From positions 283,187 to 347,186 of the forward strand of contig JAPVLO010000975.1 of NCBI GenBank assembly GCA_027257055.1: a DNA stretch of 64,000 nucleotides. Direction: 5' to 3'. The position numbers and the translations under genes were made by a program. Under the pieces are notes generated by a model, which was not told where the DNA came from, searched no databases, and was given only the letters and a program-made list of their open reading frames with translations. This document shows positions 12,194 to 23,449 of the stretch, piece by piece (within the stretch, counting starts at the first letter, position 1; each line of letters opens with the position of its first letter). The DNA comes from Cephalopachus bancanus (lineage: Eukaryota; Chordata; Mammalia; Primates; Tarsiidae).

Positions 12194-12488
12194 TTTCTTT
12201 CTTTCTTTCTTTCTTTCTTTCTTTTTTGAGTTGGAATCTCACTCTGTTGCCCAGGCTGGAGTGTAGTAGCACACTCACAGCCACTGCACCTCGACTGCTG
12301 GGTTCTTCTGCCTCAGCCTTCCAAGGAGCTGGAATGATGGACATGTTCCACCATGCCTGGCAAATTTTTTTTAGAGATGAGGTCTCACCAAGTAGCCCCG
12401 ACTGGTCTCAACGTCGTGAGGTCAGGCAATCCTCTCACCTCAGCTTCCCAAAGTGCTGGGATTATAGATGTGAGCAACGCGCCTGGCC
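12194..12488 (-). mobile_element. Alu, antisense, with (CTTT)n tail
   Basis: A (TTTC)n run at 12194-12226 (the expanded A-tail on the other strand) is followed by an antisense Alu with internal deletions, ending CGCGCCTGGCC. Its copy in block B is 34438-34732, with a shorter run. Confidence 0.88.
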
Positions 12489-12489
12489 T

Positions 12490-13255
12490 ACAGTGGATTC
12501 CCTGAAGCCAGAAGCCCGTGGTGGTGACAGCATCACTTGGCATCGATGGAGGTCATGATTCCAGCGCCCCAGTCCCTTGCGTGTCATGCTGAGGCTTATT
12601 TTGTTTCTATCGACCTGAAGGGAACTGGGAGTCTTGGAGCTGGACAGGCCCCTGGAGAGGGCAGTGTGTCCACTCCCGCCTTTAGAGCCTCCTTCTCTGG
12701 GTGACCCACTGTCTGCTCCTGCCCAAAGTCACCTGTCCGGCCGGAACCCAGCCGAGCCCAGACCAGGCTTCTCAGCTCTGCCACCTCCCTCAACTCGAGT
12801 CACAGGGGCCTGGACTGGAAGGACTGGTAGGGGCCAGGGCCCTCCAGCCTGAGCCCACCCCCTTCCCATGAGCTGCTCAGCCCTTCTGAGTCCCTTCCTT
12901 CTCCCTACGGAACTCCATCTGTGCATGAAAACAGGCTTGCTGGGTCCATGAGGGTCTTCTCTGGACACGCACCCGGGGCTTGAGCTTGGCCTCACAAAGT
13001 CACACCCACTCTTGCTCTACAATAGCTCTGCAGGCATGTGAAAATGCTTGTTTTATCTGGGCCCTAACCACGAAAATACTAAAAAGCCTAAAAATGTAAG
13101 AGACAGTTTCCCATGGTCCACACCCTTAAGATGCAAAAAGTGAGTCCAAATGAAAGTTCCTTCTCCCTTCTTCTTTCCTCAGATAGAACTGTTCTTAGCA
13201 GCAAGGGCGTTTCCTTCCCCGCCTTGCCCTGTGCTCATAAACATGGACTCAAACA
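12490..13255. other. Non-coding, nothing recognised
   Basis: Short open frames on both strands (for example 12596-12793 and 12729-12995 minus) are also present in copy B. However, the two blocks are almost identical at DNA level, so their conservation says nothing about coding. Confidence 0.5.
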
Positions 13256-13258
13256 CTT

Positions 13259-13259
13259 A

Positions 13260-13303
<44 letters not shown>

Positions 13304-13308
13304 CACAA
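13259..13308. repeat. (CA)n microsatellite
   Basis: Roughly 18 CA units, then interrupted CA/ACGC units to about 13375. The copy B repeat (35503-35545) is about seven units shorter. Confidence 0.95.
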
Positions 13309-13584
13309 TTACACACGTACAAACATACACACACAAAAAAATACATGTAGTCACACACGCACGCATGTGTACATACATAAACACTACCTCCATACATTTA
13401 AAAAAATCAAATGAGATCAAGGTCAACAGACTTACTGGCCTTACTGTGGTAACAGATTCCTTCATCATGTGTCTGGAGGGGGGTTCTCAGTCAGTGCATA
13501 TCGGTTACCATATTTTTCACTACTGCATCTTACAGCATAAGGTAAGCCGTGTACTTAATTACAATTAAGAATTAATAACTGATG

Positions 13585-13861
13585 AGTCAGCCTGTAATCC
13601 CGCGCTTTGGGAGGCCGAGGTGAGTGAATTGCCTGAGCCCGCAGATTCGAGACCCGCCTAGGCAACTTGGTGAGACCTCATCTCTACAATAAATCAAAAA
13701 AATTAGCCGGGTGTGGTAGCGTGTGTGTAATTCCGGCTATGTGGAAGGCTGAGGCAGAAGGATCGCCAGAGCCCTGAAGGTCGAGACTGCGGTGGCCAGG
13801 AGCATCCCACTGCACTCCAGTCTGGGCGACATAGTGAGACTCCAACTCAAAAAAAAAAAAA
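13585..13861 (+). mobile_element. Alu, plus orientation, 5'-truncated
   Basis: It starts within the left arm (CAGCCTGTAATCCCGCGC), has the CTACAATAAATC linker, and ends CTCCAACTC plus an A-run. The paralogous copy is 35828-36096. Confidence 0.9.
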
Positions 13862-14679
13862 GAATTAATAACAAGTAGGCCGTAATAATACATAAAAACA
13901 AAAATAAAGCGCCGTTTAAGTAAAGGATGTTTTCATCAGTCTTTTATTTTTCACTGTGATGTTGAAGTGGCTTCTCAGTCTCTATTTCTCTCCATGGCAC
14001 AAAGGACACCGCAGTGTAGGGCGCAACGTGCCAGGCTGTGGACACAGCTCATGTGCCCCTCCCAGCCCGTTCTCACTTCCCTGAGCTGCCTGGACAAGAG
14101 GCCTGGGCTTACATGGGAGGGGCAGATCCATGCCTGAAGTGGAAATCTGGGAGCAGCCCTGTCGCAGATGTCTCCTATGACTCTCCACGCTAGGGAAGAA
14201 CCCCGAGAGGATGACCAGCACCCCTCAGGGGAGCGGTGGGGCCAAGAGCTCCAAACCTGGCATCACGGTGTCCCAGAGCCCAGAGGATGGCTCTCTAGAT
14301 TTTTAATGTTCCTTTGGCTTTTGATGCTCCTCCTAGCACCATGTGGCTTTCACATCCTCTGCCCATGTTTATCCAGCTTTCCTTCACGAAGCAAACATCA
14401 ACCATTGGGCATACAGTTCTAAAGAGTTCTAGAACTTTCTTCTGCAATGGCGTGTCACACACTGCATTTAGTGGCAGTGTGCATTTGATGAATCAAAGAT
14501 GTATTCTCTGGCCACTCCGGGACTTTTTCAGTATGTCCCCCGTTACTTTCTTATTATATTATTCCAGAGAAAGGGAAAAACTTTTTAAATGTAAAACGAA
14601 TGTCCTGGATAAAAGGAGGATCGATCAATTTCATGACACTAAAACAACTTCCATGTCAAAACATCTCTCTAGGAGCAAA

Positions 14680-15260
14680 ATACAAAGAAAATGACAAATG
14701 GAAAAACACACCATTGCAATTTATAGCACATTTAAACGTTAATATCCCTAACACATAAAAAGCAACTAAATGTTGATAAGAATATGAAAAAATGGTAAGG
14801 AAATAACAGGTGGTTCATAGAAAAAGAAGGACAAGAGCCCCCTAAACATATGAACAGGTGTTCAAGTTCCCTTGGATATATAACATTGAAATACAGTGAG
14901 AAGCCGGGCTCGGTGGCTCAGCCTGTAATCCCAGCACTTTGGGAGGCTGAGGTGAGTGGATTGCCTGAGCCCGCGGGTTCGAGACCCATCTGGCCAACTT
15001 GGTGAGACCTCATCTCTACAATAAATCAAAATATTAGCCGGACGTGGTAGTGCGCGCCTGTAGTTCCAGCTACTTGGAAGGCTGAGGCGGAAGGATTGCC
15101 GGAGCCCAGTAGGTCGAGGCTGCAGTGGCCGGGAGCGGCCAGTGCACTCCAGTCTGGGTGACGGAGTGAGACTCCAACTCAAAAAAAAAAAGAAATACAG
15201 TGAGATGCCATTTCTTACTATTGGATCGTCAAAAACCCAAAACTTAACAATTTAGGTTAA
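14680..15260 (+). mobile_element. Old L1 ORF2 3' fragment, split by an Alu
   Basis: Degraded L1 wording (CCCTAACACATAAAAAGCAAC, then AAACATATGAACAGGTGTTC) resumes after the Alu as ATACAGTGAGATGCCATTTC. The order matches that seen at 57600-57900. No open frame remains. Confidence 0.7.
14888..15204 (+). mobile_element. Alu with 13-bp target-site duplication
   Basis: A complete Alu at 14901-15191 is flanked by GAAATACAGTGAG at 14888-14900 and 15192-15204. It shows the full species-specific form: GCCGGGCTCGGTGGCTCAGC, B-box GGGTTCGAGACCC and the CTACAATAAATC linker. Confidence 0.95.
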
Positions 15261-15392
15261 ATCTCTTGCATCTGTTTCCATCAGTTGCTGCTACTTGTCC
15301 TTGTGTTCATCTGAAAGAACGAGTAAGTCAGGACCTCTCCAGGTAGACTAACAGCCATCGGAGAGCAGAGCTTCAGGTGTGGGAGTCCCGAA

Positions 15393-15500
15393 ATGCATCA
15401 GATGATGAGATTTCATTCTCCCCTCACCAGTAACTTGCTGAGACCCTGGGCAAGTATCTTTAATTCTCAAAGCCTCTCTGTCACTTCTGCAGACGTCCTG
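15393..15500 (+). repeat. MIR fragment, plus orientation
   Basis: ACCCTGGGCAAGTATCTTTA followed by CAAAGCCTCTCTGTCAC resembles the MIR core. Confidence 0.5.
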
Positions 15501-16475
15501 AACCTCTGTGACTCAGGCACTCTGATGTGGTGGTCCCACTGTGTGGGAAGTGGGAGGAGGAGTGAGCATGGGCTGCTCCCTGCGTGCTGCTCTCCAAAGG
15601 ATTCTTCTCTGAGAGAACTGGTATCCTTTGCCCCATAGCAGTTGCAGCTGCCTACTGAGACAGAAGAGGCGGTGCCACCTGGGGCTCTCTGGCGGGGCAG
15701 ATGGCAGGTGTCTAGTGAGGGAGTGAAGGACAGGGCTAATTCCTGCCCAGCTCTTTCCATCTCCTTAGCTCTGCCCATTTCCTCAGCCGAGCTCAGGGGA
15801 CAGGTGATGAAAGCCAGGCATCAGGGGAAAACTGTATGTCCTGCCCTGAACTCCAGCACCTGCCCTCAGAACCTCTCCCCAGGGTCCTCTGTGCGACTGG
15901 CCCATTCTTCTTTAAGCTCTGGGCCCTAAACCAACTCTGTCTACAAGGTGGAGCCTGTCCCAGAGGTATATGCACAGATGGGGGAACTAAAGCCCAGGGA
16001 GGTGATGTCATTCCATCGCAAGCCTTGTCCAGTTGGTGGGAGTTTGAAGAATCAACCCAAAGTCTTGACTCATAACCAAGTGTTCCTTTTCCTGGGCCTT
16101 GGCTCATCTCAGCCCTCCATCCTAGCGTTCACTTCTAAATTTCCAATCTGCTCTGAAGCTTCCCTAATGCTTTGATAGTGGGGGTACCCTAGAAGGATTG
16201 TCCCTGTTCTTTCAAAGGTTGCCAGCCCTTGAGGACATACGTTGCCACAGAGGCGTATGGCCTCCTCACCCTGCTGAAGGGACCCTCTGCAGGGATGAGA
16301 AGCGGAGAGCTAGGGGACCATGGCCTCCCTCTGTGGAGACTGAGCCCACCTTTTCCCCGCCTGTGGCTAAAAAGAAGAGATTGGATTTACAAACTTAACA
16401 AAAATCATGATGGACACAGCACTCCACCAAGCACCAGAGCTAGGGTCTGTATGAATAGGAAGGCCTGTAGGGGAA
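15500..16475. other. Intergenic with one antisense MIR piece
   Basis: 15960-16080 reads like an antisense MIR core (GATGGGGGAACTAAAGCCCAG). The rest is mixed-composition DNA, and its open frames on both strands overlap each other and show no family resemblance. Confidence 0.5.
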
Positions 16476-16477
16476 GC

Positions 16478-17000
16478 TGACAGTGACAGAGCAAGAGGGA
16501 ATATGTGACAAAGAGAGTGGCAGAGATCTAGTCTGACAAAGATAGGACGAGCCAGAGAACGTGTGTGTGACAAAATGTCTTTCACAGGGAGTGTAACAGA
16601 GAGGAACTATGACACAGTATGACAGGGAATGCTCCTGACTGAGAGAGTGTAACAAAGAACGAATCTGTGATTGAGAGAGAAATATAAGGCGATGGGGTGT
16701 GACAGGAATGAGTTTGATGCAGAAGCAATGACAGTGTGTGGCGCAGAGAGTATGACAGAGAAATAGTCTGAGAGAGAGAGAGTGTGAAAGAGAGAATAAG
16801 TGTGACAGAGAAAGAAATCCAGAGAGAGACACAGGACTGTAATATAAAGAGAGTGAGTGTGTGACTTACAATTAGTGAGTAGGACAGAGTGAAGCTGACA
16901 GAGAGAGCCAGCGAGAGAGGGAGAAAAGGGGGGCGAGGGGGAGGGGGATGGGAACGGAGAGAATGTGAAAGAGAACTGACCTGTCAGACACAGGAGTGTA
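16478..17000. repeat. Degenerate GACAGAG / GTGACA purine-rich repeat tract
   Basis: TGACAGAG, GTGTGACA and AGAGAG words recur at irregular spacing over about 520 bases, with nearly all pyrimidines confined to one strand. It looks like an old, decayed short-unit satellite. The minus-strand frame at 16440-16832 (Ser/Leu-rich) is its by-product. Confidence 0.8.
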
Positions 17001-18090
17001 ACCCAGAATGAACCCGAGATTGGGGAGCAGCCAGCATTTGTTCACTCCAAGCCCCAACCTTCTCCTTAGGTGGTCTGTCCAAGGTCTAGGTTGACCGGAG
17101 GCGAATTAGCAGGTTTCCTTGGCGCTCCCACCCACGTCACATCCTCTCAAATCATCCTGTCAGTAATTAAGATGATCTTTCAGTTGACACATGTCCAAGG
17201 GAAGATGTCAAAGATTGCAGACGCTGTGCTATATGTATGCGTAGGGTCAAAAAAAGAGAATATCAAGTATCTGTGAGCGAACGGTATCAGTGAACGCCTT
17301 GGAAGGCACATGGTTCAGGGAATCCACCTGTTAAAGTCTTATATTTTCCTCAGGAGAAAGCAGAGGCTGTAGAAGGGCTGGAGACTTAGACCAGAGTAAC
17401 AGATAGGCGGGAGCAAAAGGAGACCAGGCCAGTGGATTCTTTGAGGAATGAGCAGCGGGGAACAGCACTAGGGGGCCCGGATAAACTCCTGGATGCACGT
17501 TGAATGGGGCTTTGCGTCCCGCCATCCGTCACCGATAACTAAACGAGCTGACTGTCCAGTTGTCCCTGGGATGGAGCCATGAGCAGAGGATTTTAGAGCT
17601 TTAGGTTTAGGACATGGGATGTGACCACCCCCTCTCGGAGGAAAACACGGTGAGAAACTGGATTCACAAGAGTAGGTGGAAAGTAGGTTGGGCTAGCCTG
17701 GTCAGGTATGTGAGGGGCATCACAAAGAACAGACTCAGCTGCAGTCCAGCATGGTGATGACTTCTGCTAATGCTCGCATCACAAGAGAAAGGTCATGAAT
17801 TCACCAGATCCATCCATCCTTGGCTCTAACAAAAGGGCCAGAGTGAAAGTCAAGACCTCTACGTCACTCCCACTCCTGCCTCCACAAACAGAACTGTGAT
17901 GAGCTAGCACACATATCACCCCTGTGGGGCACATGGCAACAACTGACAAGCATTGCTAGTGCTCAGGGGTGGGTGCACTGAACTTTGACTCTGTAGTGCC
18001 AGATTGTTATCGGCTATGGCTGTGCCTGCCCACGTTGCCATTGTATCCTTGGGGCCTTCAGGGGTTCTTCTGTAAATAGACTATTCCTCT
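17000..18090. other. Intergenic, nothing recognised
   Basis: Mixed-composition DNA without an exon-like frame or a repeat that I can name. Confidence 0.45.
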
Positions 18091-18300
18091 TCTTTGCCCA
18101 TTTTATGTTAACTTATTCAATCATTCAAGCAACATTTCTTGCTAGACACTGCTCCAGACATGTGTGGAGGCTTCACAGTCATGGGGGGAGACAGTCAATG
18201 ACGACATAAATAGGGACACCGTGTGGTAGAGTGGCAGCTGGTGAGTATTACCAGGAGAAAGCGGGGGCAACGGATGGAGGCAGCAGGACGAGTGAATTTC
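18090..18300 (+). repeat. Old mammalian interspersed repeat (L2/MIR class)
   Basis: CAATCATTCAAGCAACATTT, then CTAGACACTGCTCCAGACAT and GGGGGAGACAGTCAATGACG, follow the 'TATTGAGC...GCCAGGCACTG...GGAGACAGACAATAA' order of a widespread ancient repeat. The family name is uncertain. Confidence 0.5.
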
Positions 18301-18535
18301 CGCATTAAATGGGGCTGGCTGGGGGAGCCTTCATGCTCAGGATGAGACGGGGGACAGAGCTGAAGGGGTGGGGAGAGTGGGGAGGCCAGCTTGACAGGTG
18401 CGGGGTGGGGGGAAGAGGAGAGGAGCGGGAGGGGTCAAAGGGCTGACAAGGACCAGGTGGTGTAAGTCCTCGGAGGTCAGGGGAAGGGCTGGTGTTCGGA
18501 GTAAAACGGGACGTAGTTGGGGATTACTGTGGTGG
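18300..18535. other. G-rich intergenic, nothing recognised
   Basis: Runs of GGGG are dense on the plus strand. No gene or named repeat is visible. Confidence 0.4.
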
Positions 18536-19845
18536 GTTGAGTTCTGTCTCCCCAATGGTGTGTTGAAGTCCTAGCCCCTGGGTGCCTGTGAATGGGACCT
18601 GCTTGGACACGGGGTCTTTCCAGATGTAACGAGATGAGATGAGGTCATGCTGGGTTGGTGAGGGAAGGGGCTCAACTCAATCGCTGGTGTCATTACAAGA
18701 AGGCCATGTGAACCCCAGAGGCAGAGAGAGGAGCAGGCCCTGTAAAGCGGCAGAGGTCAAAGTGATGAACCTACAAGCCAAGGATTGCTGGCAACCCCTG
18801 AAAGGACAGACCAAGCGTGGGAAGCCATTGTTCATCCGGTTCTTAAACGCTGACACAATGGTGAGGAAGTAGAAGCTATGTTTTGGAGAAATGCATACTT
18901 TAGATAAAAATTAACTTTGCCAACTTTGTCTTGTCAGAAACAGACTTCCTGGTGCCAGGTATCAGAGGTATCTCATAGTAGCATTCAGGCTTGCCTAGAA
19001 TCAAGGGAATTTACAAGGCCTAAGACATCATGCATTGGGCAAGGATGGTAGAAGTCACGAAACTTGGAACTACAAAAGTTATGACCGCTCACAGGGGGAG
19101 CAGGTGGGGATTCGATCTTCCAGTAACTTGGGCACTATCTACAGGGAAGTCAAGGATCCCCTGAAGCTACCCACTGGGAATGCCTAGGAGATAAGGGGCC
19201 GTGCACCTTCCATTAGCTCTAAGGAACGTCGTTCAGGAAGGTGCAGGGGCACTGGAATCCTGGTCATGCCTTTCTCTAGGGGCTGTGACAATGTGGGTGG
19301 ACATTAAGGGGTCTCTGTGTCACAGGATCTCCAAGACATTCTCAGGTGGTCAATAAGGAAGTCGCAGCAGTCACATCTACCTGACTGCAACATCTCCAAG
19401 GAGAAGGATTTAAGCCGGGGTTCAAGGAGGCTACCGGGCCACACTCATCTAGAGTGTAGGTCCGCTTCCTGTCTATGGGAAGTGAACTCTTCTTAAACAA
19501 ATCTCTTCTTCTCTCCCCTCTTTGTGTGTTGCAATTCTTTGCATTATTCGGATCTCTGGGTTGCCAGCGCGCACCTCCGGTACACCCGCTCCGGTGGTGC
19601 TGCGCCTCCCCTCGCCTCTCCATCTATCCCTCCACCCTCACCCTACCCATGCCCCGACAACCACCAGAAGCTGGGGGGCAGACATGGGGCTGATTCTCCC
19701 TCAGAACCTCTGGGAGGAACCAATCCTGCTGACACTTTGATTTCAGCCTTCTAGCCTCCAGAACTGGAAGAGAACCAATTTCTTTTGTTTGAAGTCAGGT
19801 TTGTGGCCCTTTGTTACAGCAGCCATTGGAAGCCACCACTGTTAT
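18536..19845 (+). mobile_element. MLT1-type MaLR LTR split by an insertion
   Basis: The first half (18536 to about 18806) has GTTGAAGTCCTAGCCCC and ACAAGCCAAGGATTGCTGGC. The second half (about 19662-19845) continues with CAACCACCAGAAGCTGGG, CTGCTGACACTTTGATTTC and CTAGCCTCCAGAACTG. These are the ordered landmarks of an MLT1 LTR. About 855 foreign bases lie between them. Confidence 0.75.
18807..19661. mobile_element. Insertion inside the MLT1 LTR, possibly another LTR
   Basis: The segment breaks the LTR between GGCAACCCC and CAACCACCAG. Its right end is pyrimidine-rich after TTGTGTGTTGCAATTC, in the style of a retroviral R-U5, and no gene is present. The family and exact ends are unresolved. 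Confidence 0.35.
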
Positions 19846-20204
19846 GAAGAGAGGAGTGATATAATCTGACATATTTTTTATTGATGAAGTCCGTTTTACT
19901 ATTTTTTCTTTCTGTGCTTCATGTTTATTGATGTTGATTTCACATAGGAATTATTTGCCTGTGAAATAGTTACAAGGATTCTTCTAACGCTTTCTAAATT
20001 TTTTATAGTCTTAGCTTTCACATGTAAAGTTATGACTACTGGGATTCAATCTTTGAGGATGGCAGGAGATCTGCGTTGAGGTTCTTTTTTTTTCCCCCCC
20101 ATATGGATATCTAGTGGTTTCAGATCCATTTGGTCAAAAGGTGTTCCTTCTCCCTTCGTCAGAAATTAGTTGAGTATATATATGTGCATCTGCTTCTAAA
20201 TTTC

Positions 20205-20345
20205 TTTTCTTTTTCTTTTTGTAAAACAGAGATGAAGTCTTGCTATGTTGCCCAGGCTGGTCTCAAACACCTGTCCTCAACCGATCCTGCCGCCTCAGCT
20301 CGTGAAAGCGCTGGGATTACAAGCATGACCCACAGTGCCCAGCAG
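20205..20345 (-). mobile_element. Partial Alu (one arm), antisense
   Basis: Reads GATGAAGTCTTGCTATGTTG and CAAAC...CCTGCCGCCTCAGC, ending at CAGTGCCCAGC. One arm only. Confidence 0.7.
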
Positions 20346-21179
20346 GCTTCTGAATTGTCAGTCCTGCCCCACTGATCTATCAGTCCACCCTGGCACCAGT
20401 TCCACACCGTCCTGAATATTGAACATTTAGAGTAAGACTTGAATTCAGCTATGCTAGTCTTTTAACTCTGTCCGTATTCAAACTTATTTTGGCTATAATA
20501 GATACTTTTGTATGTCCATGTAAATGTTAGAATTAGCTTATCAACTTCTACAAAAACCTCTCCTCACATTTTGATTGAACCTACAGATCAGTTTGGGGAG
20601 GATTGAGATCATAACCTTATCAAGTCTTCCAATCATTGAACTTGATTGAAAGAACATGAAAATGGTGTATCTCTCCTACAGAGGAGGGTCCTCTGTGATG
20701 TCTTCTGTTGTTTTCATGTACAGACCTTGAACAATTTTTTTTCCTAAATTTAACCCTAATCATTTCGGCTGCTACTGTAAAGGATAATTTAAGATTTTGT
20801 TATCTAATTGTTAGTATCAAATATATTAGCAATCTTATATATCGAGAATTTGTTGTACTCATTTATAATTTGTAGTAGCTTTTTGGTAGATTCCTTGGGA
20901 TTTTCTATGTACACAGTCATGTTTTATGCATTTAAAGACAACTTTAACTCTTCATTTCAAATTTATGTGGCTTTTGTTCTTGCCAGATCTCATTGACAGT
21001 GACCTCCAGTGCACTATTGAATAAAAGGAGTGAGTGGATATATACACCTTGTTTCTGATCTTCCAAGAAAAATATTCTACATTTGACCATTAAGTGTGAT
21101 CATATTATGTGGTATGTGGTTTTCGACCCTTAAGAGGTTGAAGAAGTTCCCTTTTATTCTCAGTTTGCTACTTTTATTT

Positions 21180-21475
21180 GTTGTTATTGAGTCAGAATCT
21201 CATTCTGTTGCCCAGGCTAGAGTACAGTGGCATGATCACTGCTCACTGTAGCCCCGCCCTGCTGGGCTCAGGCGATCCTTCTGCCTCAGTTTCCAAGTAG
21301 CTGGAACCACAAGCATGCGCCACCACACCTGGCTAATCTTATATTTTATTTTATTTATTGTAGAGACGAGGTCTCGCCAAGTGGCCCAGGATGGTCTCGA
21401 ACCCCTGGGCTCAAGAAGTCCTCTCACCTCTGCCTCCAAAGTGCTGGGATTACAGGCATGAGCTGCGCTGGCAAG
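21180..21475 (-). mobile_element. Alu, antisense
   Basis: Both arms are present, with TTTATTTATTGTAGAGACGAG as linker and several decayed positions. It is inserted in the old L1. Confidence 0.88.
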
Positions 21476-22184
21476 ATTTTGTTTGATGTCATGCCTGGGT
21501 ACTGAATTGTGTCAATGAGCTTCTTTGCAACTAATGCGAGGATTGTGTGTGATCTCTCCTTTATTTTGTTAATATAATGAATCGCATTGGTTGATTTCAC
21601 ATGTTTAACAAATCTTGCATTTCTAGAATAAGCCAAACTTGATGATGACATGCTAAGTTTTAATAAATTGTTCAAGTTGATTTACTAATTTTTCGTTAAT
21701 TATTTTTGCATCATGCTCATAAGGGGTGATCTGCAGTTGCCTTCAAGGTGACGTTTTTGCCTGAATCTGTTTCACAGTAGTATTGTTCCCATTTCTTTAT
21801 ATTCCGAAAAAAGTGTGAGACTTGTGTCATTTATTTCTCAAATGTTTGATAGAGTTCATCAATACAACATCCAGTCTGGAGTTTTCTATGTGAGAAGACT
21901 TTTAGTCATTAATTAATTTTCTGTAATTGATGCACAGATCCCCAGATAGTCTTTTTGCTTCTTGTGTCAGTATTATTAATATGTATCTTTCAAGGAATTA
22001 ATTCCCCTTTTTCTAAGCTAGCAAGTGTATTGACACAAAGTTGTTCATGCTATTTCTTTATTATCCTGTTAATATCTGCAGATCTGATGTTTCTTTTTAT
22101 AGTCTAGATATTGGTAATTTCTGTCCTTTCCTTTCTTTTCATGATCGGTTTTGCTACTGGGGTTTATCAATATTGGTATTTTTT

Positions 22185-22347
22185 TTTTCTTCCTTTGAGA
22201 CAGTGTCTCACTCTGTCGCCCAGACTGAAATGCAGTGATGCAATCATAGCTCATTGCAGCCTGGTACTCCTGTGCTCAAGTGATCTTTCACACCTCAGCC
22301 TCCCAAGTGACTGGGATTATAAGTGTGGGCCACCACACTTGGCCTGA
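22185..22347 (-). mobile_element. Partial Alu, antisense
   Basis: GAGACAGTGTCTCACTCTGTC through CCACCACACTTGGCC. One arm plus a short extension. Confidence 0.8.
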
Positions 22348-22689
22348 TTTATCAACTTTATTGGTCTTTTCTAGAAACCCGCTTTTGTTTAGACATTCAC
22401 TTCATCATTTCTCCATTTTCTATTTCATTGATTTCTACTCTTACATTTATTATTTCTTCTCTTCTGCCATGCTTGCATATAATTTGCTCTTCTTTTTCTA
22501 GCTTCTTGTGGTGAAAGCTTAGATCATCCACCTTGGAGCCTGCTTTCTTCGTAAACTCTTAAGTCTATGCATTTTCCTGTAAGTATTACTTTAGTTGCAC
22601 CCTACAAGTTTTGGCGTGTTGTGATTTCATGTGCATTGGGTTCAAACTATTTTCTAATTTCCTTACAATTTCTGCTTTGACTCAAGAGT

Positions 22690-23085
22690 TATTTTACTGT
22701 ATGTTCCCTATGAACTGAAACATGTCCCCTACCTCCCACCAACTCATATGTTGAATCCCTCGTCTCCAAAGTGACTGTATTTAGAGACAGGGCGTTTAAG
22801 AGATCATTAAGGTTAATTAGATTGTAAGGTTATGACCTTAATCCCATAACCAGGTGCCCTTACAAGAAAAGAAAGAGACATCACAGCTCTCTTTCTGCAC
22901 CATGTGAAAACACAAAAGAAGGCAACCATCTGAAAGCCAGGAAGAGGTCCCCACCAAAACCAACTATGCTGGTACCCTAATCTCGGACTTTCTAGCCTTC
23001 GGAACTGCGAGAAAATAAATGTATGTGGCTGAAGCCACCCAATCTGTGGGACTTGGTTGTGGCAGCCTGAGCACGAAGACAGTGC
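22690..23085 (+). mobile_element. MST/MLT1-type MaLR solo LTR
   Basis: Landmarks in order: AACTCATATGTTGAATCCCT, GTGCCCTTACAAGAAAAGAA, CACCATGTGAAAACAC, CTGAAAGCCAGGAAGAGG, AATCTCGGACTTTCTAGCC and a terminal AAATAAATGT...AAGCCACCCAATCTGTGG. It is inserted in L1 sequence, which resumes downstream. Confidence 0.85.
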
Positions 23086-23449
23086 TGTTGGTGATTTGTT
23101 CCTGATTAATAAAAGGATTGTTTCTCATTTAATTCCACTTTGGTCACAAAACACACTTTGTATGATTTCAGTACTTTGAAATTCATTGAAATTTGTCTTA
23201 TGGCCCAGCATATGATTGATCTTGATGAACAGTCCTCGTGTACTTGAAGAGGATGTGTCTTCTGCTGTTGATGAGTGCAGTGTTCTACACATGTCAGATG
23301 GATTTGGTGACAGCATTGTCAGTTTATCTATATCAATTGATTTTCTCTCTCCTTGTTTGATCAGTTTCTGAGAGATGAGTGTCGACAGCTCGTTAGAGTT
23401 CTGCTAGCATCAGAGTGTCATAATCTCACTGATGTTTCATGAAGAATCC

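Larger units (their letters stand above)
11083..14022. other. Near-identical block shared with 33327-36262
   Basis: I counted only about a dozen base differences plus length changes in simple repeats over roughly 2.9 kb, at a constant offset of 22244 up to the first indels. Similarity drops abruptly on both sides. The block carries three Alus, a (CTTT)n run and a (CA)n run. It probably marks gene conversion or a recent local exchange. Confidence 0.85.
19880..23440 (-). mobile_element. Old L1 (ORF2 region), antisense, with several later insertions
   Basis: Antisense L1 wording recurs in order: CCTACAGATCAGTTTGGGGA near 20580, TTGATTTCTACTCTTAC near 22430, AAGTCTATGCATTTTCCTG near 22560, and CAGCATATGATTGATCTTGA near 23207. 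All frames are broken. Interruptions are Alu pieces at 20205-20345, 21180-21475 and 22185-22347, and an LTR at 22690-23085. Confidence 0.8.

Noticed and set aside
14901..15191. Human, lemur or galago origin of the DNA.
   Set aside because: The Alu copies lack the AluS/Y wording and also lack the strepsirrhine right-arm wording that I know (GACGCCACGGCACTCT), leaving a tarsier as the better fit. This should be verified by alignment.
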